From Halothece sp964463655 (GTDB lineage Bacteria > Cyanobacteriota > Cyanobacteriia > Cyanobacteriales > Rubidibacteraceae), in contig CAYXDG010000004.1 of the NCBI GenBank assembly GCA_964463655.1, positions 1-64,000 of the forward strand: DNA of 64,000 nucleotides, read 5' to 3'. The notes under the pieces are model-generated. The model worked only from the letters and a program-made list of their open reading frames with translations. It did not search any database and was not told the origin of the DNA. The translations under genes and the position numbers were made by a program. Positions 50,081 through 58,991 of the stretch are shown here, piece after piece; the stretch's first letter is position 1; each line of letters starts with the position of its first letter.

Positions 50081-53029
50081 ATGACACAAACTTCTCCTAA
50101 ACCAAATCCCCAAACGGAACAAGCCAGCACCCATCAGACCCTCGCTGCTGAATCTTTAACCCCAAGTGAAACCCTTGAAACCTCTCCTCCTCAAGGAAAG
50201 CGATCGCGATGGCAAAATATCGGTCAGGGTTGGACATTACGAACGCAACTGCTAGTGACCCTACTTCCCCTTGTGATTGTCCCCCTTGGTTTAGCTGGGG
50301 CAGCAGCTTGGACAGTGGTTTCCAATCGCACAACCGCTGAAAGTGAGGAACAGTTACAAGCCCAAGTAGAACTCGCCAGTGAAGCAGCAAGACAACTGAT
50401 CGAGGACGCGATCGCGGATGCTGTGCAAATCGCTACTGACCCTCAAATCATTGAAGCGACTCGTTTCAGTAACCGTCAAGCGGAAGAATTAGGACTGATA
50501 CAAGCATCGATCGAGACTTTAGAAGAACGGTTTGGGGACACCAAGCTGGTTGAAGTTCTCCCAGAATTGAATAGAGAACTAGAGCGACTTGCTGAAAATA
50601 AAGAAATTGCTGAAATATTCTTCTCTAATCAATATGGCTTTGTCGTTGCCTATAATAACCCCACCAGCGACTTTGTGCAGCGAGATGAATCTTGGTGGCA
50701 AAATGCGAAAGCCAATCAGCTTGGGGTTGAAGACCCAGAGATCGATGAATCGGCCAATACCTTTGCCGTTGATGTGTCTCAGACGATTCAAGACCCCGCC
50801 TCTGGAGAATTTTTGGGCGTTGTGAAAACAGTTGTCCCTGCCGATCGCTTTGCAGAACTGGGAGAATTACTTGAATCTGCCAACCTAAGAGATTCTGGAC
50901 AAGTGCAAATTGTCGATACCAGTTCCCAGACCGTGATTAATACCATTACCATTGAAGGCACACTTGAGACCCGCGAAATTACAGGAGGAAGCCCGATCGC
51001 CCAAGCTGCAACCTTGTTGGCTCAATATGCCCCACAGATGGCACAACCTAATCCTTCTGTTGAACGTCTCCAAACCGAATTGGAAGGAGACAGAACCATG
51101 AACCAAGTACAAGTGGAAGCCAGTGAAGATGAGACGATCGCGTTTTTGCGGAGTGGCGATCGACAATATACCCTCGCCACAATTCCAGGGACAGACTGGG
51201 TTGCTATCTCCTCAGTGGAAATTACAGAGATTAATGCAGTTGGTCAAGAACTGATCGGGGTTTTTGCCTCAATTCAAGGGGGTTTAGCGGTCATTGCTTT
51301 GGGCTTAACCCTCATTTTAGCCCGCAGACTGGCTAATCCCTTATCTAACCTGACTGCAACCGCCAACCAATTAGCTAGGGGGGATTTAGACCAACGGGCA
51401 ACCCTAGAAGGAACTCAGGAAACGCAAGTCCTAGCACAGACTTTCAACGATCTTGTGAGTCAAACTCAAACCCTTCTTGAGGAAACGAGACAAGATGCAG
51501 CAGAATCAGCTTTTATCGGACAAATTGCAGGGACAGTGGTTACAGATGCTGAAAGTGCTGATACGGTAACGGATCAAGCTCTCGCAGAAGCCAGAGAACT
51601 CATGCAGGTCGATCGCGTTGTGGTTTATCGTTTTCAAGAAGATGGCAGTGGCTACATTAGCAATGAAGGTGTTGGCAAAGGCTTAAAACCAGCACGAGAA
51701 CGAGAAATTAAAGACCCCTGTATCCCCGAAGCAATTCGTCAAGACTATCTCCAAGGACGGGTTGTTCCTACCAGTGATGTGCTGAATGCAGGTTTCCATC
51801 CCGACCATCGACAGCTAATGATAGATTTAGAGATTAAAGCCAACTTAGTTGTTCCGATCGTAGTTGGAGAAGATTTGTATGGTTTATTAATTGCTCACAA
51901 ATGCTATGAAACTTATGAATGGCAAGAGCGAGACATTAATTTCCTCCAACGCTTGTCTCAAGAAATTAGTCGGGTTTTAGAGCGAGCAACGCTACTGCAA
52001 GAACTACGTGCTTCTGAAGAACAACAACGCCAAGAGAAGGAAAAATTACAACGCCGTGCTTTAGAATTGCTGATGCAGGTTGACCCCATTAGTAAAGGGG
52101 ATTTGACGGTTAATGCTAGTGTAACAGAAGACGAAATTGGGACGGTTGCCGACTCTTATAACTCTACAGTGGAAAGTCTGCGGAAAATTGTCGCACAAGT
52201 ACAACAAGCGGCGAAAGCTGTTGCTGATACCACCACCCGTAATGAAATGGAAGTGCAAACCCTCTCCCAAGGAGCGTTAAAACAGTCTCAGGAAATGGAA
52301 ACAGCACTCGATCGCATTGAAGCGATGACTCGATCGATTAACGCCGTCTCAAAAAGCGCGATTGAAGCAGAAACCGCGATCCAACAATCGGCCGCAACGG
52401 TGAAAGCAGGGGATGAAGCGATGAACCGCACTGTAGAGAGAATTACTTCGATTCGAGAAACCGTATCAGAAACAGCCAAGAAGGTTAAGCGCTTAGGAGA
52501 ATCATCTCAGAAAATTTCTCAGGTGGTGAAACTGATTGGTAACTTTGCTTACCAGACCAATTTATTAGCGCTCAATGCTTCAATGGAAGCAGCCCGCGCA
52601 GGAGAACAAGGGCGAGGGTTTGCGGTAGTCGCAGGAGAAGTGCGAGTCTTAGCACAACAGTCAGCCGATGCGACCACAGAAATTGCTAACCTCGTGGATC
52701 AGATTCAAACCGAAACCAATGAAGTGGTAACAGCAATGGAACAAGGAACAGAAGAGGTGAGCTTGGGGACAAGGTTGGTAGAAGAAGTGCGAGGGAACTT
52801 AAACCAGATTACAACAGTCTCCAATCAGATTAACGAGTTAGTAGCAAAGATTGCAGAATCCGCGAAAACGCAAGCGGTGGACTCGGAAACCGTTAACCAG
52901 ACCATTCAAGATGTGGCTGCGATTACGCAACAGACTTCTCAAAGCACCACGCAAGTTTCTAATTCATTTAAGGAACTACTGAAAACAGCCCAAGATTTAG
53001 AAGACAATGTGGGAAGATTCAAACTCTAG
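50081..53029 (+). CDS. methyl-accepting chemotaxis protein, tandem paralogue
   Basis: A 982-residue chemoreceptor with the same plan as the gene before it. TM1 about 55-75 (LLVTLLPLVIVPLGLAGAAAW), an unrelated dCache-type periplasmic sensor about 76-385 (EIFFSNQYGFVVAYNN, FLGVVKTVVPADRF), TM2 about 395-415, HAMP, GAF, second HAMP and a signalling domain with NLLALNASMEAARAGEQGRGF. Residues 471-718 are identical to the neighbour; the sensor halves are quite different, so the pair would feed different signals into the same output module. The GAF lacks the canonical bilin Cys as well. Last gene of the cluster. Confidence 0.93.
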   Translation: MTQTSPKPNPQTEQASTHQTLAAESLTPSETLETSPPQGKRSRWQNIGQGWTLRTQLLVTLLPLVIVPLGLAGAAAWTVVSNRTTAESEEQLQAQVELASEAARQLIEDAIADAVQIATDPQIIEATRFSNRQAEELGLIQASIETLEERFGDTKLVEVLPELNRELERLAENKEIAEIFFSNQYGFVVAYNNPTSDFVQRDESWWQNAKANQLGVEDPEIDESANTFAVDVSQTIQDPASGEFLGVVKTVVPADRFAELGELLESANLRDSGQVQIVDTSSQTVINTITIEGTLETREITGGSPIAQAATLLAQYAPQMAQPNPSVERLQTELEGDRTMNQVQVEASEDETIAFLRSGDRQYTLATIPGTDWVAISSVEITEINAVGQELIGVFASIQGGLAVIALGLTLILARRLANPLSNLTATANQLARGDLDQRATLEGTQETQVLAQTFNDLVSQTQTLLEETRQDAAESAFIGQIAGTVVTDAESADTVTDQALAEARELMQVDRVVVYRFQEDGSGYISNEGVGKGLKPAREREIKDPCIPEAIRQDYLQGRVVPTSDVLNAGFHPDHRQLMIDLEIKANLVVPIVVGEDLYGLLIAHKCYETYEWQERDINFLQRLSQEISRVLERATLLQELRASEEQQRQEKEKLQRRALELLMQVDPISKGDLTVNASVTEDEIGTVADSYNSTVESLRKIVAQVQQAAKAVADTTTRNEMEVQTLSQGALKQSQEMETALDRIEAMTRSINAVSKSAIEAETAIQQSAATVKAGDEAMNRTVERITSIRETVSETAKKVKRLGESSQKISQVVKLIGNFAYQTNLLALNASMEAARAGEQGRGFAVVAGEVRVLAQQSADATTEIANLVDQIQTETNEVVTAMEQGTEEVSLGTRLVEEVRGNLNQITTVSNQINELVAKIAESAKTQAVDSETVNQTIQDVAAITQQTSQSTTQVSNSFKELLKTAQDLEDNVGRFKL
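51491..52233 (+). repeat. 743-bp direct repeat, copy 2
   Basis: Partner of 48479-49221. Identity starts sharply at CAAGATGCAGC and ends sharply after GATACCAC. Further downstream, shorter identical patches (for example around 52480-52520 and 52680-52730) alternate with diverged sequence, a mosaic typical of conversion between neighbours. Confidence 0.95.
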
Positions 53030-53045
53030 GAATCCTTGTAGTTCC

Positions 53046-54119
53046 CTAATGGTTAATCGCGTTGATAATTTTAGTATTCGCTTTTGGAAAAGGAAACTCG
53101 GACAATTGTTCAGGTTTCACCCAGCGCATCTCTTCACATCCAATGGGTTGCGGTTCCCCCTCTAAATGTTGACAATTATAAACATTCAGGGTAACCCGAA
53201 AGTGCGTGTAAGCATGATTAATGGTGATTAAATGCTCTTTTACCTCGATCGCGATCCCTAATTCTTCTTTGATTTCCCGTTGGATACAATCTTGAATGGT
53301 TTCATTTTCCTCCATTTTCCCCCCTGGGAATTCCCACAACCCTCCGAGTAAGCCTTTTTCAGGACGGCGATCAATTAAAACTTCACCGCGATCATTCCAG
53401 ATGACAGCAACGCCAATTTGTTTATGAGGAAGGGGAGATTTTGGTTCACGCATAGGAATCTCAGTTTGTCGGTTTTGTTGAAAGGCTTGACAATAAACTC
53501 GCCACGGACAGAGCAAACAACTGGGTTGGAAAGGAGTGCAAATCGTTGCCCCTAAGTCCATCAAGGCTTGATTATAATCTCTAGGATGCTCAGAGTCCAG
53601 TAACTGATCAGACAATTCCCATAATTGTTTGAGCGCCTTATTGGGAGGCTTTTCTAACCCCACTAACCGCGCTAACACACGCTTGACATTGCCATCTAAA
53701 ATGGAAATCCGTTGCTTAAACGCTGCGCTGAGAATCCCCCCTGCGGTGGTGCGTCCAATACCCGGTAAACTGAGAACATCGCTCAATTGTTGGGGAAAAA
53801 TGCCATCATAATCCTTTTCAATCTTCTGTGCTGCGTGATGCAGATTTCTCGCCCTTGCATAGTAACCTAAACCTTCCCATTGCTTCAAAACCGATTGTAG
53901 AGGACTTTGGGCAAGGGTTTCAATATCTGGAAAAATCTTTAGCCAACGATCATAATAAGGAATTACCGTCTTGACTTGAGTTTGCTGTAACATAATTTCT
54001 GAAATCCAGATCGCATAAGGGTCTCTAGTCTTGCGCCAAGGCAGATAACGACCTTGCTTTAAATACCATTGTCGCAGCGATCGCTGTAAGGACTCCACTT
54101 CAGTTGGCTTGAATACCAT
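53046..54119 (-). CDS. mutY: A/G-specific adenine glycosylase
   Basis: A 357-residue MutY. The helix-hairpin-helix with catalytic Asp is visible as LSLPGIGRTTAGGIL (about 120) and the GxxD downstream. The Fe-S cluster is C-x6-C-x2-C-x5-C in ICTPFQPSCLLCPWRVYC (about 195-215). A C-terminal Nudix-like 8-oxoG recognition domain has GGLWEFPGGKMEENETIQDCIQREIKEELG, an unusually complete Nudix box. It removes adenine mispaired with 8-oxoG. Single gene, facing the chemoreceptors, 16 bp from the second receptor's stop. Confidence 0.94.
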   Translation of the reverse strand: MVFKPTEVESLQRSLRQWYLKQGRYLPWRKTRDPYAIWISEIMLQQTQVKTVIPYYDRWLKIFPDIETLAQSPLQSVLKQWEGLGYYARARNLHHAAQKIEKDYDGIFPQQLSDVLSLPGIGRTTAGGILSAAFKQRISILDGNVKRVLARLVGLEKPPNKALKQLWELSDQLLDSEHPRDYNQALMDLGATICTPFQPSCLLCPWRVYCQAFQQNRQTEIPMREPKSPLPHKQIGVAVIWNDRGEVLIDRRPEKGLLGGLWEFPGGKMEENETIQDCIQREIKEELGIAIEVKEHLITINHAYTHFRVTLNVYNCQHLEGEPQPIGCEEMRWVKPEQLSEFPFPKANTKIINAINH

Positions 54120-54184
54120 GTTTTTTCAATCAAATTGCCCTGCTTTGATAGCGGTGCTTTTAACCCGTGATCTGCTCGTAATTT

Positions 54185-54904
54185 CTAAAGACTTCCCGCC
54201 GTTAAATGACTTAATTGACGAATATTAGTAATCGATAAGGTTTCTTGGTCTTGATTAAATTCTAGCCAGCCTTTGGTTTGAAATTTTTGTAAACACTTTT
54301 GTGTATCCTCTAAATTAAGGTCAGCGAGATCAGCCAAGTCTTGGTCGGGAATCCGTAAAATTTCCATTCCTTCCTCAGTTGGTTTCCCATAAGTTTCTCC
54401 TAAATTGACTAAGGTGTAAGCTAATTTCACCACTGGGGGATAATGGCTTAAATGTAAACGAATGTCCATTTGTCGCAGTCGCCGCACCGTAATTTGAAGG
54501 AGTTTATGGTGAAGTTGGGAATCTTGAAAAAGCGTTTGAATGAAGCGTTGAGCAGAAATACTAATCACTTTTGTTTTTCCGAGAGAAATCACTTCTGTTG
54601 CGCGAGGAGGCTCATCTAAAATAGCACTTTCCCCAAAGAAATCTCCTCGTCCTTGAACGGATAAAGTCACTGAAGTTTCGTTACACCAACGCAGTGCTTT
54701 AACCCAACCTGACACAATAAAATAAACAGCATTTCCCCACGATTCATCAGAGAGAATAGTTTCTTCTGGTGCGAAGTCTTCTTCTACGGCGACTGACAGT
54801 AACCAATCGAGTGTTTCTGTTTCCGCAGCATTGAGTAAGGGAAATATCTCGCTAACAACTGTACTCTCCATTAAAAATTGATTGACTGATGTTGGATGAA
54901 TCAC
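54185..54904 (-). CDS. Crp/Fnr-type cyclic-nucleotide-binding regulator
   Basis: A 239-residue protein. The N-terminal cNMP-binding-like fold (about 15-135) shows VYFIVSGWVKALRW and GRGDFFGESAILDEPPRATEVISL. The C-terminal part (about 165-235) has the helix-turn-helix-like LRIPDQDLADLADLNLEDTQKCLQKFQTKGWLEF. The Arg in PPRA of the nucleotide pocket is kept, so cAMP or cGMP binding is possible. GTG at 54904 is used; ATG at 54871 is an alternative. Targets are unknown. Confidence 0.8.
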   Translation of the reverse strand: MIHPTSVNQFLMESTVVSEIFPLLNAAETETLDWLLSVAVEEDFAPEETILSDESWGNAVYFIVSGWVKALRWCNETSVTLSVQGRGDFFGESAILDEPPRATEVISLGKTKVISISAQRFIQTLFQDSQLHHKLLQITVRRLRQMDIRLHLSHYPPVVKLAYTLVNLGETYGKPTEEGMEILRIPDQDLADLADLNLEDTQKCLQKFQTKGWLEFNQDQETLSITNIRQLSHLTAGSL

Positions 54905-54942
54905 AAATTAAGTCGGAACACTAAGCTATTTTAGATTGTAGT

Positions 54943-55338
54943 TTATGATTGGTTATCAATGAGTGATTCTAGTTGTTGGCGAATCATTTCTACTCGCTTG
55001 CGATTGACTCCTAAATCGGATTGTCCCAAGCGAGACGCGGAACGAACATGAACCACTTGGTTGATGTCGTCTTTATGAAATTCTACATCATCCACAAATC
55101 CCATGAGTTTGCTTTTAAATTCCGCGTAAAGATAGTTTTCCGTTTCTTCAATGATTGTGGTGCGCTCCATTGCTTCAACCACTTTTTTGATGTCTGCGAT
55201 CGCAGTATAGGGCAGGGGTGCGATCGCGTGTTCTGTGTCTTCACTTTGACTAGAAACACAGTTTGGGCTATTGGGACAGGGAGCGAGTTTTCCCGCCTTT
55301 ACCCCAAGGTTATCGGGTCGTTTTCCAGCAAAAAACAT
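54943..55338 (-). CDS. DUF1499-family protein
   Basis: A 131-residue protein: LAPCPNSPNCVSSQSEDTEHAIAPL, TTIIEETENYLYAEFKSKLMGFVDDVEFH and VVHVRSASRLGQSDLGVNRKRVEMIRQQL are the conserved blocks of DUF1499. There is no signal peptide. In plants and algae the family is plastid-targeted; function unknown. Lies just downstream of the AtzG-like gene and upstream of the regulator gene on the same strand. Confidence 0.85.
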   Translation of the reverse strand: MFFAGKRPDNLGVKAGKLAPCPNSPNCVSSQSEDTEHAIAPLPYTAIADIKKVVEAMERTTIIEETENYLYAEFKSKLMGFVDDVEFHKDDINQVVHVRSASRLGQSDLGVNRKRVEMIRQQLESLIDNQS

Positions 55339-55371
55339 AAGTCTTTTTTTAATTCCTTATTCTATCAAATG

Positions 55372-55584
55372 CTACGGTTTAAACACAGGAGCAATTTCAG
55401 TTTGGGGAAGCAGAGGAAACTCCATCACTTGCTGTGCGATCGCGCTCAGTTCAATAAAGTTTTCTGTCACACCTTCCCGATACTGCTCAGGGATGTTCAA
55501 TCCTAGCAACTCAGCGGTTTGCTCTACATAGTTTTCATAATTGATTTGAGAAAGCGAGACCCTCTCGAAACTAGCATCACTCAT
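55372..55584 (-). CDS. AtzG-like (DUF4089) small protein, orphan
   Basis: A 70-residue protein with YENYVEQTAELLGLNIPEQYREGVTENFIELSAIAQQVMEFPLLPQTEIAPVF, the pattern of AtzG/DUF4089, the small subunit that stabilises amidases such as AtzE. The ATG at 55584 is preferred over a codon six residues upstream because the leader adds nothing conserved. No amidase gene is adjacent, so its partner would be elsewhere. Confidence 0.78.
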   Translation of the reverse strand: MSDASFERVSLSQINYENYVEQTAELLGLNIPEQYREGVTENFIELSAIAQQVMEFPLLPQTEIAPVFKP

Positions 55585-55631
55585 GGTTAAAATCCTAATC
55601 AACTTTAAAGATATTTTATCAAGTTTTTCCT

Positions 55632-56543
55632 CTACTTTAATGATTTATTATTAATAGCTTTCAGCCACGGTAAAACCACCTCATGAAATTGTTCTGGATT
55701 TTCATCATGGGGACAGTGACCAAGATTGGGTAACATGACTAATTTCAGATTAGAATTTAAGTCAACAAATGATCGCGCTAAACGAGGGGAAATCATTTGA
55801 TCGCGTTCTCCCCATAATAATAAAATTGGAATTTCTAAGCAGGGTAATAATTCCTTAACAGGTGGCGCAAAATTGGAATCAAGTGCAGATTCAACCAGCG
55901 CCACAAACGCATCTTCAGCAAATTCATCTTGGGGGGGTGTGCTGAAAATGCTAACTAATTCATCATCTAAATTAACAGGATTGGGATAAGCAATTTTAGC
56001 CCAACGGCGGATCACATTGGGCGATCGCAAAATGGGGAATAAACTCCGCCAAAGTAACGGCGCAGCCAACAAAGATTCTACCTTAGAGATGATTTTTCTT
56101 AACGGTCGCGGAACCAGTTCAGAACGAGCAGCAGTATCAGGTAAATTAATTAAAATTAAGCCATGTGCCATCTCTGGATAATGGGCTGCTGCGGTTAAAC
56201 AAACCAATGAGCCCAAAGAATTACCAACTAGAATCGCAGGAGAGCCAACAACTGTGCGCCAAAACTCATATAATTGTTGCGCCCAAACATCCATGCTGTA
56301 GCGAGTAAACGCTTTGCGAGATGCGCCAAACCCTAACAAGTCTAACGCATAAACCGTGTGAGTTTGACTGAAAAGGGAAAGATTGTGTCGCCAGTGACTG
56401 ATCGCTGCGCCAAAACCATGCACTAAAATTAAAGGAGGATTACTGTTTATAGGTTGCTGCGATCGCACATAAGTATAACGAATTTGCCAACCACGCCATA
56501 CCCAATCTCGTTGTCTTCCTAAATTAACTTTTAACTCATTCAT
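55632..56543 (-). CDS. alpha/beta-fold hydrolase
   Basis: A 303-residue alpha/beta hydrolase. HGFGAAISHWRHNL (oxyanion, about 42), nucleophile elbow VGNSLGSLVCLTAA with Ser near 110, acidic residue in LLLWGERDQMIS (about 245), and His in LGHCPHDENPEQF (about 275). This branch contains plant pheophytinase-like and other plastid enzymes, but the substrate cannot be inferred. Soluble, no signal peptide. Divergent from infC with 199 bp between. Confidence 0.85.
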   Translation of the reverse strand: MNELKVNLGRQRDWVWRGWQIRYTYVRSQQPINSNPPLILVHGFGAAISHWRHNLSLFSQTHTVYALDLLGFGASRKAFTRYSMDVWAQQLYEFWRTVVGSPAILVGNSLGSLVCLTAAAHYPEMAHGLILINLPDTAARSELVPRPLRKIISKVESLLAAPLLWRSLFPILRSPNVIRRWAKIAYPNPVNLDDELVSIFSTPPQDEFAEDAFVALVESALDSNFAPPVKELLPCLEIPILLLWGERDQMISPRLARSFVDLNSNLKLVMLPNLGHCPHDENPEQFHEVVLPWLKAINNKSLK

Positions 56544-56742
56544 AAGTTTTAATAATCCGTCTCTAACGATCTTAAAACTAAGGACATCTTCTTGTTCCTT
56601 AACCGACTAACCAGCAATAGGTTAATGTGTTACTTTTGTGTTAACATTTGGCAAAAATTCCCAACTAATTATTACAATAGCAAGGGAATACCTTATCCTG
56701 ATGAGACTTAAGTTAAGCATAACGAAATTTCCATAAACGCCT

Positions 56743-57273
56743 GTGAAGAATAAAAAAACTAACCGTCAGCTTCCCCCCATTAACGAAAACATTCGTTTTT
56801 CCCAAATTCGTGTCATTGACAGCGAAGGAGAACAACTCGGAATTCTCACTCCCAATGAAGCCCGAAAAATAGCGGAAGAAAAAGACCTTGACCTAGTGCT
56901 GGTGAGTGACAAAGCAGACCCCCCTGTGTGTCGCATCATGGACTATGGTAAGTATAAATATGAACAGGAACGTCGAGCAAGAGAAGCGAAAAAGAAACAG
57001 CACAATGCAGAAGTCAAGGAAGTCAAAATGCGCTATAAAATTGACGAACATGACTATGAAGTCCGCGTCAATCAAGCGAAACGCTTCCTGAAAGGAGGAG
57101 ATAAAGTTAAAGCAACCATTAATTTTCGCGGTCGGGAAATTCAGCACACTGACTTAGCAAAAGACTTATTAGAACGCATGGCGATTGATTTACAAGAAAC
57201 CGCAGAAATTCAACAAGCTCCCAAACGAGAAGGTCGCAACATGATTATGTTACTATCGCCGAAAAAAGAATAA
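56743..57273 (+). CDS. infC: translation initiation factor IF-3
   Basis: A 176-residue IF-3 with both domains: N-terminal NENIRFSQIRVIDSEGEQLGIL and VSDKADPPVCRIMDYGKYKYEQ (about 60), linker KKQHNAEVKEVKMRYKIDEHDYEVRVNQAKRFL, and the C-terminal KATINFRGREIQHTDLAKDLLERM. It starts with GTG; use of a non-ATG start is usual for infC and allows self-regulation by IF-3. There is no strong Shine-Dalgarno. Binds the 30S subunit to check initiator tRNA. Confidence 0.96.
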   Translation: MKNKKTNRQLPPINENIRFSQIRVIDSEGEQLGILTPNEARKIAEEKDLDLVLVSDKADPPVCRIMDYGKYKYEQERRAREAKKKQHNAEVKEVKMRYKIDEHDYEVRVNQAKRFLKGGDKVKATINFRGREIQHTDLAKDLLERMAIDLQETAEIQQAPKREGRNMIMLLSPKKE

Positions 57274-57351
57274 TCAACTAAAGGCGCGATCGCGCAGACA
57301 AAACTTCGCCTTTGGTGGTAGCTTCTAGTTATTAGCGTGTTAACTAGAATC

Positions 57352-58980
57352 ATGGCTCATCGAGATTTATTCGCTCACAGCGCGATCGCGCAACTCCCGA
57401 AACTCCTCACCCTCTTAGACCGTAACCCCCACAGTCCGACTTACGGCTGCTTCGATCGCAACTTTTGGCACTATAAAATTATAGACTTTCCCAGTGGTAT
57501 GGCGCAAGAGTTTGTGTATCCTCTTGCTTTGGCTTATGCTCTCAATTGCCCCAAAAATCCATTTTATCAGCAACCTGCCATTCGAGACTGGGTAGAAGCT
57601 GGAATTCGCTACGCTGTCCACAGTAGCCACAAAAACGCCTCCTGTGATGATTATTTTCCCTTTGAACAAGCAGCAGGCGCAAGCGCTTTCTCTCTCCTTG
57701 CTTGCTTAGAAAGCTACCAACTCCTCAGCTTACACGACTATAACATTCTCAAATTCTTTGAAAAACGAGCCGACTGGTTAGCCCATCATGAAGAAAGTGG
57801 TCGTCTCTCAAATCATCACGCCTTGATTATTCTCTGCTTAGAGAAATTAAGCCTACTTTTAAGTTCGTCAAAGTGGGACAGGGTAAAGGCTTTACGCCTC
57901 GAACGCTTTCTGGAATGGCAGTCAGAAGAGGGCTGGTTTCCCGAATATGAAGGCAATGACCCAGGATACCTTTCCCTCACTATAACCTGTTTAGCGCAGA
58001 TTAGTCAATTAAAAACAGATATTCGTTTAAAAGAAGCGATAATAAAAGCAGTGGAATTCGCCCATTATTTTTTACATCCTGATGGGTCTTATGGGGGAGA
58101 ATATGGAAGCAGAAATACATATAATTTCTTTCCTCACGGCTTTGAATTAGTGGGGAAATGGTATCCGCAAGCATTAGCGATTAATGATGGCTTTTTACAG
58201 GGATTAGCTAACGGTTTGAGTCCTTGTTATGCTGATGATCATATCATTGGACATCACATTTGGAACTATCTATTAGCTTGGCGAGATTTTATAGAAGCTC
58301 GACCAAAAGCATCGCCACAGAATCAGGGAAGAATGTATTTCCAAGACGCACAACTGTTGATTGAACATAGAGGAGAAACCAGTTTGTATATGGCTTTAAA
58401 TAAAGGAGGAGTGTTTAAGTTATTTCGCCAAGGAAAGTTAGTGGTATCTGATACTCAGTTTTCAGTTTTGTGTCAAACAGGAAAGAAAGTAAAAAATGCA
58501 GTGGGACATTTAATTGATACCGAAAATACTCAGCTAGAGATACAAGAGAATGAAATCATAATTAAAGGACAGCTAGGATGGGCGAAACAAACTCAGATGA
58601 CCGCGTTAAAGCTGATTGTGCTACGAGTTGTCATGCTTACTTTTGGTCGCTTTTTCCCCAACTTGATTCGGAAAATCTTACAAGCAATCTTAATTACAGG
58701 AAAACAAGACACAGGATTTTACTATCAACGTTGTCTATCTTGGGAAGAGGAAGAAATTGTCGTGAAAGACCAGTTAAAAGTTCCTAATTGGGAGAACATC
58801 AAACAAGTGGGAATTGGTGCGGATCAAACCTCGATCTATGTCGTGATGAGTCGCACATTTCAAGTTAATCAGTTACAACCTTGGTTAGACTTAACCGATC
58901 AAATTAAACAGTTAAGTGATGGGGATAGTTTACAGCTAGAAAGACGATTCCCCCACTTAAAAGCAGGTAGGGTGGATTAA
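57352..58980 (+). CDS. large conserved hypothetical protein, toroid-like (possible polysaccharide-related)
   Basis: A 542-residue protein (start ATG 57352; GTG 57337 is possible, neither with a good ribosome site). It is rich in His/Trp/Tyr helices (FWHYKIIDFPSGMAQEFVYPLALAYAL, LSNHHALIILCLEKLSLLL, FLEWQSEEGWFPEYEGNDPGYLSLTITCLAQ) and DGSYGGEYGSRNTYNFFPHG, a pattern of alpha/alpha-toroid polysaccharide lyases or hydrolases. A hydrophobic stretch near 410-440 and a beta-rich C-terminus follow. Twelve bp separate it from the glycosyltransferase-like gene, so a surface-polysaccharide role is likely. No named family assigned. Confidence 0.6.
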   Translation: MAHRDLFAHSAIAQLPKLLTLLDRNPHSPTYGCFDRNFWHYKIIDFPSGMAQEFVYPLALAYALNCPKNPFYQQPAIRDWVEAGIRYAVHSSHKNASCDDYFPFEQAAGASAFSLLACLESYQLLSLHDYNILKFFEKRADWLAHHEESGRLSNHHALIILCLEKLSLLLSSSKWDRVKALRLERFLEWQSEEGWFPEYEGNDPGYLSLTITCLAQISQLKTDIRLKEAIIKAVEFAHYFLHPDGSYGGEYGSRNTYNFFPHGFELVGKWYPQALAINDGFLQGLANGLSPCYADDHIIGHHIWNYLLAWRDFIEARPKASPQNQGRMYFQDAQLLIEHRGETSLYMALNKGGVFKLFRQGKLVVSDTQFSVLCQTGKKVKNAVGHLIDTENTQLEIQENEIIIKGQLGWAKQTQMTALKLIVLRVVMLTFGRFFPNLIRKILQAILITGKQDTGFYYQRCLSWEEEEIVVKDQLKVPNWENIKQVGIGADQTSIYVVMSRTFQVNQLQPWLDLTDQIKQLSDGDSLQLERRFPHLKAGRVD

Positions 58981-58991
58981 AGGAATCAATC

